The position numbers were made by a program, and so were the translations under genes. A stretch of DNA of 39,694 bases, taken from Actinoallomurus sp. (GTDB lineage: Bacteria; Actinomycetota; Actinomycetes; Streptosporangiales; Streptosporangiaceae). Under the pieces are notes generated by a model, which was given only the letters and a program-made list of their open reading frames with translations, was not told the DNA's origin and searched no databases. Positions 7,638 through 15,471 of this stretch are shown here, one piece after another. Within the stretch, counting starts at the first letter, position 1, and every line of letters begins with the position of its first letter. The stretch spans positions 1 to 39,694 of the forward strand of contig JAOPYL010000087.1 in assembly GCA_025964625.1 (NCBI GenBank). The letters are read 5' to 3'.

Positions 7638-8483
7638 TCACCGGAACGCGGCCCGGCCGTGGTCGATGACGACCGTCCCGTCGTCCTTGGTGGTGCGGAA
7701 CAGCGCGGTGCCGCCGTCGGCCCAGATCGAGACGGTCAGCGACTCGCCGGGCAGCACCGGGCTGCTGAACCGCCCGGACATCGCCGCGAACCGGGCCGGA
7801 TCGGATCCGGCCAGGGTGTGCAGCAGCGCCCGGCCGGTCACCCCGTACGTGCACAGTCCGTGCAGGATCGGCCGCTCGAACCCGGCCCGCGCGGCGAACT
7901 TCGGGTCGGAGTGCAGCGGATTCCGATCACCGGAGAGGCGGTAGATCAGCGCCTGCTCGGGCCGGGTGACGTAGGTGACCTGGTGATCCGGTTGGCGGTC
8001 GGGTGCCGCCCAGTCGTCGCGCGGCCCGCGGTCGCCGCCGAAGCCGCCCTCGCCGCGGATGAAGGCCGAGCCGCGCGACGTGATGACCGTCTCGCCGGTG
8101 GCGGGGTCGGCCGCGGTGGCCTCGCTGACGACCAGAGCGCCGGACCCCTTGTCGTAGATCCCGGTGACTTTCGACGTGACACGCAGGGCACCCTCGGGAG
8201 CGAGCGGCCGGTGCAGCTCGAACGCCTGCTCGGCGTGGACGAGCATCGCCGGGTCGAAGTCGCCGATCCGGCGGGCGCCGGGAACCTGCGCGAGCAGCAC
8301 CGCGTACGTCGGCAGCACGTGCTGCTCGACTCCGCCGGAGTTCTCCGTCGTGAAGGCGAGCTCCTCCAGCGGGTCGCCGATCCCGGCACCGACGCCGACG
8401 GCGTACAGCAGCGCGTCCTTCGAGGTCCACGACCGTTCGTACGGTGCCGACTCGACGCCGACCGCGCTGTGGTCCAGCGGCAT
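7638..8483 (-). CDS. MaoC-family enoyl-CoA hydratase (hydratase-2, double hot-dog)
   Basis: A 281-aa protein like the hydratase-2 half of multifunctional enzyme type 2. It hydrates trans-2-enoyl-CoA to (R)-3-hydroxyacyl-CoA. A degenerate N-terminal hot-dog (about 1-150) precedes a C-terminal MaoC domain with the signature YRLSGDRNPLHSDPKFA and then GFERPILHGLCTYG; the Asp and His of DRNPLH are the catalytic pair. The start follows the SDR stop by one base, with GGAG upstream inside the SDR gene, so SDR and hydratase are co-translated. In animals the same two activities are fused in one polypeptide. Confidence 0.93.
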   Translation of the reverse strand: MPLDHSAVGVESAPYERSWTSKDALLYAVGVGAGIGDPLEELAFTTENSGGVEQHVLPTYAVLLAQVPGARRIGDFDPAMLVHAEQAFELHRPLAPEGALRVTSKVTGIYDKGSGALVVSEATAADPATGETVITSRGSAFIRGEGGFGGDRGPRDDWAAPDRQPDHQVTYVTRPEQALIYRLSGDRNPLHSDPKFAARAGFERPILHGLCTYGVTGRALLHTLAGSDPARFAAMSGRFSSPVLPGESLTVSIWADGGTALFRTTKDDGTVVIDHGRAAFR

Positions 8484-8484
8484 G

Positions 8485-9408
8485 TCAGGCTCCCTTCTCC
8501 GGGGTGCGGCCGTCCGGCATGACGTTCGGGGCGGCCTTCTCGACCAGGCCGGGGACGATCTCGCCGAGCTCGGCCGGGTCCCAGCGGGCGCCCTTGTCGG
8601 CGCCGGGGCCGGCCCGCCAGCCCTCGGCGACGCTGATCACGCCGCCGCGTGCGTTGAACACCCGGCCGGTGATGTCGCGGGCCTGGTCGGAGCCGAGCCA
8701 GACGACCAGGGGCGCGATGTTGTCGGCGGCGCGCGGGTCGAAGTCCTGCGGCTCCTCGCCCGGCTGCCAGCGGGTGAGACTCTCCGTCATGCGGGTCAGT
8801 GCCGCCGGGGCCACGGCGTTGACGGTGACCCCGTACCGGCCGAGCTCGCGGGCGGCGATGACGGTGAGCCCGGCGATGCCGGCCTTGGCAGCGCCGTAGT
8901 TGCCCTGCCCGGCGTTGCCGTAGATCCCGGACGATGACGTCGTGTTGATGATCGCGGCGTCGACCTGGTGCCCGGCCTTGGAGCGGGCCCGCCAGTACGC
9001 TCCGGCGTGCCGCAGCGGGGCGAACGTCCCGCGCAGGTGCACGCGGATGACGTCGTCCCACTCCTCGGCGGTCATGTTCACCAGCATCCGGTCGCGCAGG
9101 ATGCCCGCGTTGTTGACCAGCACGTGCAGGTCGCCGAAGTGCTCGATGGCCGATTCGATCATCCGCTTCGCGCCGTCGAAGTCGGAGACGTCGTCGCCGT
9201 TGGCGATCGCCTCGCCGCCCGCCTCCCGGATCCGCTCGACGACCTCTCCCGCCGGGCCGCTCGACGAGCCGCTGCCGTCGACCTCCGCGCCGAGGTCGTT
9301 GACGACGACCTTGGCCCCCTGACGGGCGAACTCCAGCGCGTGCCCTCGGCCGATGCCGCGCGCGGCGCCGGTGACGATGACGACGCGTCCCTCCACGATT
9401 CCGCTCAT
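8485..9408 (-). CDS. SDR-family 3-hydroxyacyl-CoA dehydrogenase (MFE-2-like)
   Basis: A 307-aa short-chain dehydrogenase with the Rossmann motif VTGAARGIGRGHALEFA (about 12-28), ND for cofactor choice (VVVNDLGAEVDG, typical of the NAD-dependent MFE-2 group), NNAG (about 96-99), and the catalytic Ser plus YGAAK (TSSSGIYGNAGQGNYGAAK). By family it oxidises (R)-3-hydroxyacyl-CoA to 3-ketoacyl-CoA, matching the hydratase encoded next. The ATG at 9408 has GAGG close upstream. Operator site C ends only 10 bp before the start codon, so repressor binding would cover the transcription start. Confidence 0.93.
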   Translation of the reverse strand: MSGIVEGRVVIVTGAARGIGRGHALEFARQGAKVVVNDLGAEVDGSGSSSGPAGEVVERIREAGGEAIANGDDVSDFDGAKRMIESAIEHFGDLHVLVNNAGILRDRMLVNMTAEEWDDVIRVHLRGTFAPLRHAGAYWRARSKAGHQVDAAIINTTSSSGIYGNAGQGNYGAAKAGIAGLTVIAARELGRYGVTVNAVAPAALTRMTESLTRWQPGEEPQDFDPRAADNIAPLVVWLGSDQARDITGRVFNARGGVISVAEGWRAGPGADKGARWDPAELGEIVPGLVEKAAPNVMPDGRTPEKGA

Positions 9409-9418
9409 GACGCCTCAT

Positions 9419-9439
9419 TTCTAGAACGATCTTCTAGAA
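9419..9439. promoter_or_regulatory. Palindromic operator, site C of three (perfect arms)
   Basis: The best copy of the motif: TTCTAGAA, spacer CGATC, TTCTAGAA. Each arm is itself a palindrome. It is 10 bp upstream of the SDR start at 9408 and lies where transcription should begin, given the promoter proposed at 9442-9470. Confidence 0.72.
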
Positions 9440-9441
9440 AA

Positions 9442-9470
9442 AGTCTCGGGAGGTCCGGCGCGCCTGTCAA
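9442..9470 (-). promoter_or_regulatory. Putative promoter of the SDR-MaoC operon
   Basis: On the minus strand TTGACA (9465-9470) is followed after 17 bp by GAGACT (9442-9447), a weak but acceptable actinobacterial -10 of the form nAnnnT. The predicted start would fall inside operator site C. A matching TTGACA precedes site B. Confidence 0.45.
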
Positions 9471-9480
9471 GTCCGGGCCG

Positions 9481-10698
9481 TCAGCCGGCGGAGCGATTCT
9501 GCCTGGTCGCCGACGCCGCGGTGCCGTTCAGGAGGTGTTCGACCGGGAGCGTGGCGGCGCCGAGAGCGACGGCGTCCGGGCCGAGACGGCACAGCTCGAT
9601 CGAGGTCTCGGCGAACGGATGCCTCAGCGCGTGCCGGCGGGCCGCCTCACGGATCGCCGGGAGAAGCTTCTCTCCGAGCAGGAGCCCGGCCCACCCGCCG
9701 AGGATGATCCGCTCCGGGTTGAACAGGTTGATCAGGTCGGCGATGCCGGCGCCGAGGTAGAGGGCGGTCTGGTCCAGTACTTCGGCCGCCGCCGCCGAGG
9801 TGGCGGCCGCTTCGATCAGCGCGGCGAGCGCGGATTCCTGGTCGTCACCGGGCAATGCGCGGCCGTATCGGTCCAGGATCGCCTCGGCGCCGACGTACGC
9901 TTCCAGGCAGCCGGAGGACCCGCACCGGCAGGACCGCCCGCCGACCATGACGGTCGTATGTCCCCACTCACCGGCGCTGGACGTGGAACCCCGGTGGGTC
10001 GAGCCGCGCGTGATGATGCTCGCGCCGACGCCGGAGCCGATGAGGCCGACCACCGCGTGCTGGGCCCCGCGGCCCGCACCGAACCACAACTCCGCCTGAC
10101 CCATCGTCTTCGCGCCGTTGTCGATGTGCAGTGGCAGATCGGTGCCGGCCCGCAGCAGCCGTTCCAGTGGAACCGCGTCCCATCCGAAAGTCTGCCCGTG
10201 CACGAGCACCTCGGGTCCCTGTTCGACCACTCCGGGCACCCCGACGCCGACTCCGAGGACGGCGGAGGAACCGACGCCGCTGCCGGCCAGTACGGCGGCC
10301 AGGCCGGCCAGGATCCGATCGACGACCACGTCGACGCCGCGCTCCCTGGGATCCAGCGGGTAGTCGGCCTTGGCGCGTTCGGTCATCGCGAGGTCGAACA
10401 GCTCGACGCGGACCCGCGTCTCGCCGACGTCGACCCCGACGACGTACCCGTGGTCGGGGTTGATCCGCAGGAGGACCCGCGGGCGCCCGCCGTCGGAGTC
10501 CACCGAGCCGGCCTCGATCACGATGCCCTCGTCGATCAGGTCGCGGACCACGTTGCTCACGGACGCCGGGCTCAGCCCGGTGGTCCGGCTCAGGTCCTGA
10601 CGGCTGCGCGGCTGGTCGAAGTAGAGCGACCACAGCAGTACGGACCGGTTGTCCCGGCGAAGGTCGCGCACAGTTCCCCGCCTGCGCTCAGCCATCAT
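9481..10698 (-). CDS. ROK-family transcriptional regulator of the adjacent sugar importer
   Basis: A 405-aa ROK repressor. An N-terminal winged HTH (about 15-75: SRQDLSRTTGLSPASVSNVV) is fused to a sugar-kinase fold with VGVDVGETRVRVELFDL, the GVGVPGVVE loop and the zinc motif CRCGSSGCLEAYVG. This is the NagC/XylR/Mlc type, in which a sugar or its phosphate releases DNA. Tandem ATGs at 10698 and 10695 follow GGAGAGG. It is divergent from the ABC importer operon starting at 10893 and is its likely regulator. An AT-rich 190-bp spacer with short repeats lies between them. Confidence 0.92.
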   Translation of the reverse strand: MMAERRRGTVRDLRRDNRSVLLWSLYFDQPRSRQDLSRTTGLSPASVSNVVRDLIDEGIVIEAGSVDSDGGRPRVLLRINPDHGYVVGVDVGETRVRVELFDLAMTERAKADYPLDPRERGVDVVVDRILAGLAAVLAGSGVGSSAVLGVGVGVPGVVEQGPEVLVHGQTFGWDAVPLERLLRAGTDLPLHIDNGAKTMGQAELWFGAGRGAQHAVVGLIGSGVGASIITRGSTHRGSTSSAGEWGHTTVMVGGRSCRCGSSGCLEAYVGAEAILDRYGRALPGDDQESALAALIEAAATSAAAAEVLDQTALYLGAGIADLINLFNPERIILGGWAGLLLGEKLLPAIREAARRHALRHPFAETSIELCRLGPDAVALGAATLPVEHLLNGTAASATRQNRSAG

Positions 10699-10719
10699 CT
10701 ACCTCTCCGGAATCCACGT

Positions 10720-10737
10720 CTTATAACAAGTAAATCA
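10720..10737. promoter_or_regulatory. AT-rich element upstream of the ROK gene
   Basis: The minus strand carries TATAAG (10720-10725), a possible -10 for the ROK gene. TAAATCA at 10731-10737 recurs as part of TTAAATCA at 10799-10806 near the importer promoter. The two words could be ROK half-sites serving both directions. Confidence 0.3.
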
Positions 10738-10775
10738 AGAAGCACCGGACCAGTGCGGCAACGCTCTGCCGCCTC

Positions 10776-10805
10776 TTGACGGGCTGGTTTCACGCGGATT
10801 AAATC
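10776..10805 (+). promoter_or_regulatory. Promoter and overlapping palindrome of the sugar-importer operon
   Basis: TTGACG (10776-10781), a 17-bp spacer and TTAAAT (10799-10804) form a good sigma-70-type promoter, giving a start near 10811 and a leader of about 80 bases. The 9-bp palindrome GATTAAATC (10797-10805) covers the -10, as expected for an operator of the divergent ROK repressor. Confidence 0.55.
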
Positions 10806-10892
10806 ACGCCATGAATTAAGCCGTGTCGCAAGGGCGCGGCATCCGCCTCCCGCTCCCGGCCCGGGAGCCAAGACCCCGTCCGAGGGAACATC

Positions 10893-12203
10893 GTGCGCAT
10901 ACGAAAAATAACCCCGGGGGTGGTGCTGGCGCTGCTCGCCGCGTCCGCCGCCGGGTGCGGCAGCAGCGGCAAGGCCGGCCAGGCGACGTCCCAGACGCTC
11001 ACGTACTGGGCGTCCAACCAGGGCACCAGCCTCGACAACGACCGGCAGGTACTCCAGCCGGAGCTGGACAAGTTCACCCGGCAGACCGGGATCAAGGTCA
11101 AGCTGCAGGTGATCGGCTGGCCGGACCTGCTCAACCGGATCCTGGCCGCCACCACGTCAGGCCAGGGACCCGACGTCCTCAACATCGGCAACACCTGGTC
11201 CGCCTCGCTGCAGTCCACGGGGGCACTGCTGCCGTTCGACGACGCGACCCTCGCCAAGATCGGCGGCAAGGGCCGGTTCCTCGGCCCGAGCCTGGCCGCC
11301 ACCGGCGCGGCCGGCAAGGCGCCGGCCGGCGTCCCGCTCTACGGGCAGGCCTACGCCCTGTACTACAACAAGAAGATGTTCGCCGCCGCGGGCATCGACC
11401 ACCCGCCTGCGACCTGGCCCGAGCTGGTCGCCGACGGCAAGAAGCTCACCCACGGCGGCCAGTGGGGCCTGACGCTCCAGGCCGGGCAGGTCACCGAGAA
11501 CGCCCACCACGCGGCGATCCTCGGCGCCCAGCAGGGCGCCCAGTTGTTCGACTCCGCCGGCAAGCCACACCTGTCGTCCCCGCAGGAGGTCGCCGCGATC
11601 AAGCAGTACGTGGACCTCATGGCGGTCGACAAGATCGTCAACCCGAGTGACGCGGAGTACACCGACACCAGCACGTCGCTCAAGGACGTGGCCACCGGCA
11701 AGGCCGCGATGTTCATGAACCAGGCCTCGCAGGGGTCGTTCAAGCTCGTCGGCATGAAGCTCGACGACCTCGGCGTCACCCCGATCCCGTTCCCGGCCCC
11801 GGTCCCGGCCGGCGGCCGTCACGTGAACAGCTTCGTGGCCGGCATCAACCTGTCGGTGTTCAAGAACACCAAGAACCGCGACGCGGCGCTGAAGTTCGTG
11901 AAGTTCATGGACAGCGCCGACGAGCAGAAGATCCTCAACAAGACCTACGGGTCGCTGCCGGTGGTCAGCGACGCCTACTCCGACCCGGCGTTCCAGACGC
12001 CCGCGACCAAGGTCTTCCAGCAGGTGCTGGCCACCAGCGCCGAACCACTGCCGGAGGTCCCGCAGGAGAGCCAGTTCGAGACGCTCGTCGGCGGCGCCAT
12101 GAAGACGATGTTCGCCGACGCCGCGAACGGCAAGCCGATCACGGATGAGTACGTCAGGGCCAAGCTCGACCAGGTCGACCAGCAACTGGCCGCCAGCGGC
12201 TGA
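10893..12203 (+). CDS. ABC importer sugar-binding lipoprotein
   Basis: A 436-aa family-1 solute-binding protein. A lipoprotein signal ends in LAASAAGC, with the lipidated Cys22, followed by a Ser/Gly linker and the mature binding protein. It starts TLTYWASNQGTSLDNDRQVLQ and has the typical GQGPDVLNIGNTWSASLQSTG and VPLYGQAYALYYNKKMF segments. It captures a carbohydrate outside the membrane for the two permeases encoded next. The start is GTG with GAGGGAA 5 bases upstream. The enzymes in the operon suggest a beta-linked gluco- or xylo-oligosaccharide, but the sequence does not define the ligand. Confidence 0.93.
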   Translation: MRIRKITPGVVLALLAASAAGCGSSGKAGQATSQTLTYWASNQGTSLDNDRQVLQPELDKFTRQTGIKVKLQVIGWPDLLNRILAATTSGQGPDVLNIGNTWSASLQSTGALLPFDDATLAKIGGKGRFLGPSLAATGAAGKAPAGVPLYGQAYALYYNKKMFAAAGIDHPPATWPELVADGKKLTHGGQWGLTLQAGQVTENAHHAAILGAQQGAQLFDSAGKPHLSSPQEVAAIKQYVDLMAVDKIVNPSDAEYTDTSTSLKDVATGKAAMFMNQASQGSFKLVGMKLDDLGVTPIPFPAPVPAGGRHVNSFVAGINLSVFKNTKNRDAALKFVKFMDSADEQKILNKTYGSLPVVSDAYSDPAFQTPATKVFQQVLATSAEPLPEVPQESQFETLVGGAMKTMFADAANGKPITDEYVRAKLDQVDQQLAASG

Positions 12204-12209
12204 CGCCTG

Positions 12210-12239
12210 CCGGCCCGCCCGCCTCGCCGGGCGGGCCGG
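12210..12239 (+). terminator. Intra-operon hairpin after the binding-protein gene
   Basis: A perfect 12-bp GC stem (12210-12221 with 12228-12239) and a 6-base loop lie between the binding-protein stop and the first permease. There is no U-tract. Such structures commonly protect the upstream message from 3' decay and lower permease expression relative to the binding protein. Confidence 0.7.
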
Positions 12240-12259
12240 ACACTCATCGAAGGAACTTC

Positions 12260-13243
12260 ATGACATCCACGACGTCACCCCCCGCGGTCGAGCGGGCAGC
12301 CGGCGAACCGGACCGGCGGCCGGCCCGTTCGCGGAGGAAGCGTCCGGCGCTGCCGTACCTGCTGCTGCTCCCGGCTCTCCTCTTCGAGCTGCTCATCCAC
12401 ATCGTGCCGATGTTCGTCGGCATCGGGATGAGCCTGCTCCACCTGACCCAGTTCTTCATCCGGAACTGGTCGGCGGCGCCCGGCGCCGGACTGTCGAACT
12501 ACCGGCTCGCCGTCGACTTCCACGCCCCGGTCGGCGCCGCGCTGCTGCGGTCCTTCTGGACCACCGTGAAGTTCACGGTCCTGTCCGTCGGCCTGTCGTG
12601 CCTGTTCGGCATGGCGGCCGCGGTGCTCATGCAGGGCTCGTTCCGCGGCCGGGGACTGCTGCGCACGCTCTTCCTGGTCCCGTACGCGCTGCCTCTCTAC
12701 GCGGCGGTGATCACCTGGGCGTTCATGCTGCAGCGTGACAACGGCCTGGTGAACCACCTGCTCGGCGACGACCTGCACGTCGTCGGCACCAACACGCACG
12801 CCCCGTTCTGGCTGATCGGTGGCAACAGCTTCGTCTCGCTGGTCGCCGTCTCGGTCTGGCGGTCCTGGCCGTTCGCCTTCCTGATCCTGATGGCCGGGCT
12901 GCAGAACATCCCGGCCGACCTGTACGAGGCGAGCGCTCTGGACGGCGCGAGCTGGTGGCGGCAGCTGCGCTCGGTCACGCTGCCGATGCTCCGCCCGGTC
13001 AACCAGGTCCTCGTCCTGGTGCTGTTCCTGTGGACCTTCAACGACTTCAACACGCCGTACGTGCTGTTCGGCAAGTCGGCGCCGCTGCAGGCCGACCTGA
13101 TCTCGATCCACATCTACCAGAGCTCGTTCGTCACCTGGAACTTCGGCTCGGGGTCGGCGATGTCCGTCCTTCTGCTGCTGTTCCTGCTGCTGGTGACGGC
13201 GGTCTATCTGGTGTCGACGGGCCGGAGGAGGTCCGATGTCTGA
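12260..13243 (+). CDS. ABC sugar importer permease (MalF/LacF type)
   Basis: A 327-aa membrane subunit with a charged N-terminus (about 30 residues) and six predicted membrane helices. The cytoplasmic EAA loop is EASALDGASWWRQLRSVTLP (about residue 220 on), which contacts the ATPase. The ATG follows AAGGAA. Its last codons overlap the next permease gene by 8 bases. No ATPase gene is present in the operon, so the shared ATPase MsiK, encoded elsewhere as in Streptomyces, probably energises it. Confidence 0.93.
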   Translation: MTSTTSPPAVERAAGEPDRRPARSRRKRPALPYLLLLPALLFELLIHIVPMFVGIGMSLLHLTQFFIRNWSAAPGAGLSNYRLAVDFHAPVGAALLRSFWTTVKFTVLSVGLSCLFGMAAAVLMQGSFRGRGLLRTLFLVPYALPLYAAVITWAFMLQRDNGLVNHLLGDDLHVVGTNTHAPFWLIGGNSFVSLVAVSVWRSWPFAFLILMAGLQNIPADLYEASALDGASWWRQLRSVTLPMLRPVNQVLVLVLFLWTFNDFNTPYVLFGKSAPLQADLISIHIYQSSFVTWNFGSGSAMSVLLLLFLLLVTAVYLVSTGRRRSDV

Positions 13244-14075
13244 GCCGCGCTGGCTGCGCAGTGTCCGCTGGATCGTCCTGGGACTGCTCACGATCTTCAC
13301 GCTGACCCCGCTGTACGTGATGGTCAGCTCGGCGCTCAAGCCGCTCGACGAAGTTCAGGGCGCGTTCCACTGGGTGCCGACCACGCTCACGCTCCGGCCG
13401 TTCGTGGACATCTGGAAGACCATCCCGCTCGGCCGCTACTTCCTCAACAGCCTGGTCGTGTCGGCGAGCGCGACCGTCCTGTCGGTGACGATCGCGATCT
13501 TCGCCGCCTACTCCATCAGCCGGTTCCGCTTCCCCGGACGGCGCGTCTTCTCGGTGACGGTGCTGTCCACCCAGATGTTCCCCGGGATCCTCTTCCTGCT
13601 CCCGCTCTTCCTCATCTTCGTCAACATCGGCGAGGCCACCGGCGTGCAGCTCTACGGCAGCCGGCTCGGCCTCACCATCACCTACCTGACGTTCTCGCTG
13701 CCCTTCTCCATCTGGATGCTGGCCGGCTACTTCGACTCGATCCCACGCGAGCTCGACGAGGCCGCCCAGGTCGACGGCAACGGGCCGGTCGGCGCGCTGC
13801 TGCGCGTCGTCGTCCCGGCGGCCATGCCGGGAATCGTCGCGGTGGCCATCTACGCCTTCATGACCGCCTGGGGCGAGGTCCTGTTCGCCTCGGTCCTGAC
13901 CAATGACAGCACCCGCACGCTCTCGATCGGCCTGCAGGAGTACTCCACCCAGACCGACGTCTACTGGAACCAGGTCATGGCCGCCGCGCTGGTCGTCTCG
14001 ACCCCGATCGTCATCGGATTCCTGCTACTCCAGCGCTATCTGGTCGCCGGGCTGACCGCAGGCGCCGTCAAGTGA
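13236..14075 (+). CDS. ABC sugar importer permease (MalG/LacG type)
   Basis: A 279-aa second membrane subunit with six helices. The EAA loop is [19 protein letters not shown] followed by VVVPAAMPG (about residues 170-200). GGAGGAGG lies 5 bases before the ATG, inside the end of the first permease gene, so translation is coupled. With the partner permease it forms the transmembrane channel for the lipoprotein encoded at 10893. Confidence 0.93.
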   Translation: MSEPRWLRSVRWIVLGLLTIFTLTPLYVMVSSALKPLDEVQGAFHWVPTTLTLRPFVDIWKTIPLGRYFLNSLVVSASATVLSVTIAIFAAYSISRFRFPGRRVFSVTVLSTQMFPGILFLLPLFLIFVNIGEATGVQLYGSRLGLTITYLTFSLPFSIWMLAGYFDSIPRELDEAAQVDGNGPVGALLRVVVPAAMPGIVAVAIYAFMTAWGEVLFASVLTNDSTRTLSIGLQEYSTQTDVYWNQVMAAALVVSTPIVIGFLLLQRYLVAGLTAGAVK

Positions 14076-14103
14076 TCCGCATCCCGCTCATAGAAGGAAC
14101 TCC

Positions 14104-15444
14104 ATGGAAGATCTGACCGCGCTCGATTCCGGATTCTGCTGGGGGGCCGCGACCGCGGCGTACCAGGTCGAAGGTGCGGTGGCCGAGGACGGCCGGCTGC
14201 CCTCGATCTGGGACACCTTCAGCCGGGTACCCGGCGCGATCAACGGTGGTGACACCGGCGATGTCGCGTGTGACCACTACCACCGCTGGCCCGAGGACGT
14301 AGCGCTGATGCGGCGGCTGGGTCTGAACGCCTACCGGTTCTCGGTGGCCTGGCCGCGCGTCGTCCCCACCGGCGCCGGAGCGGTCAACCCGCGCGGGCTG
14401 GCCTTCTACGACCGGCTCGTCGACGCGCTGCTGGAAGCCGGGATCCGGCCGTTCGTGACCCTCTACCACTGGGACCTTCCCCAGGCGCTGCAGGACCTCG
14501 GCGGCTGGCCGGAACGTGAGACCGCGTACCGCTTCGCGGAGTACGCGGCCGTCGTGGCGGGGGCGCTGGGGGACCGGGTCACCGACTGGACGACGGTCAA
14601 CGAGCCGCTCTGTTCGGCCTGGATCGGCCATCTGGAAGGCCACATGGCACCCGGGATGACCGACCTGCGGGCCGCCGTCCGCGCCTCCCACCATCTGCAC
14701 CTGGCGCACGGACTCGGTGTCGAGGCGATCAGGGCGAACGCCGTGCTGCCCGCCTCCATCGGGGTCGTCTACAACCTGAGTCCCTGCGAACCCGCCTCGG
14801 ACCGCGACGCGGATCTCGCCGCGACGGTCCGGATGGACGGGCACGTCAACCGCTGGTGGCTCGACCCGACCGCCGGCCGCGGGTACCCGGCCGACATGGT
14901 CGAGGTGTACGGGACCGAACCACCGGTCCGCGACGGGGACCTGGAGACGATCGCGGCTCCGCTGGACTACCTCGGCCTCAACTACTACTTCCGGCAGATC
15001 GTCGCGGACGACCCCGGAGGACCGGCTCCGTACGCCCGGCAGATGCCGGTGCCGGGAGCGACCACCACCGCGATGGGCTGGGAGGTGCATCCGGCAGGCC
15101 TGGAGCAGCTGCTGCTCCGGCTGACGGACGAATACAAGGCCCGGACCCTCTACGTCACCGAGAGCGGATCCGCGTTCGCCGACGAGGTCCGTCCGGACGG
15201 TTCCGTCGAGGACCCCCAGCGCACCGAACACCTGGAAGCACATCTGGCGTCGTGCGTGCGCGCCGCCCGGAGCGGTGCCCCGGTGCGGGGCTACTTCGCC
15301 TGGTCTCTGCTCGACAACTTCGAGTGGGCGTACGGATACGACAAGCGCTTCGGGCTCGTTCACGTCGACTTCACCACCCAGGCCCGGACCGTCAAGGCCA
15401 GCGGTCACCGCTACGCCGAGATCATCCGAGCCCACCAGAGCTGA
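14104..15444 (+). CDS. GH1 beta-glucosidase, cytoplasmic
   Basis: A 446-aa glycoside hydrolase family 1 enzyme with no signal peptide. It opens with the family signature [15 protein letters not shown] (about 11-25). The acid/base is Glu167 in TVNEP and the nucleophile Glu353 in YVTESG, where the more common ENG is ESG. It has [10 protein letters not shown] and a C-terminal [20 protein letters not shown], which forms the -1 and aglycone sites. It would hydrolyse imported beta-linked oligosaccharides, releasing glucose or similar sugars. It lies 28 bases after the permease with its own AGAAGGAA site, so it belongs to the importer operon. Confidence 0.95.
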   Translation: MEDLTALDSGFCWGAATAAYQVEGAVAEDGRLPSIWDTFSRVPGAINGGDTGDVACDHYHRWPEDVALMRRLGLNAYRFSVAWPRVVPTGAGAVNPRGLAFYDRLVDALLEAGIRPFVTLYHWDLPQALQDLGGWPERETAYRFAEYAAVVAGALGDRVTDWTTVNEPLCSAWIGHLEGHMAPGMTDLRAAVRASHHLHLAHGLGVEAIRANAVLPASIGVVYNLSPCEPASDRDADLAATVRMDGHVNRWWLDPTAGRGYPADMVEVYGTEPPVRDGDLETIAAPLDYLGLNYYFRQIVADDPGGPAPYARQMPVPGATTTAMGWEVHPAGLEQLLLRLTDEYKARTLYVTESGSAFADEVRPDGSVEDPQRTEHLEAHLASCVRAARSGAPVRGYFAWSLLDNFEWAYGYDKRFGLVHVDFTTQARTVKASGHRYAEIIRAHQS

Positions 15445-15471
15445 TCCATCTCCACCCGCCAAGGAGAACCG

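Noticed and set aside
1512-9439. Interpretation of the TTCTAGAA palindromes as KstR boxes of the cholesterol regulon
   Set aside because: The KstR core is TAGAAC-NN-GTTCTA with an even centre; here the arms are separated by 5 bp and lack the AAC/GTT core in the right register.
8968-10779. 603-aa plus-strand frame opposite the SDR and ROK genes
   Set aside because: It crosses two well-supported genes and a divergent promoter and has no motif; antisense shadow.
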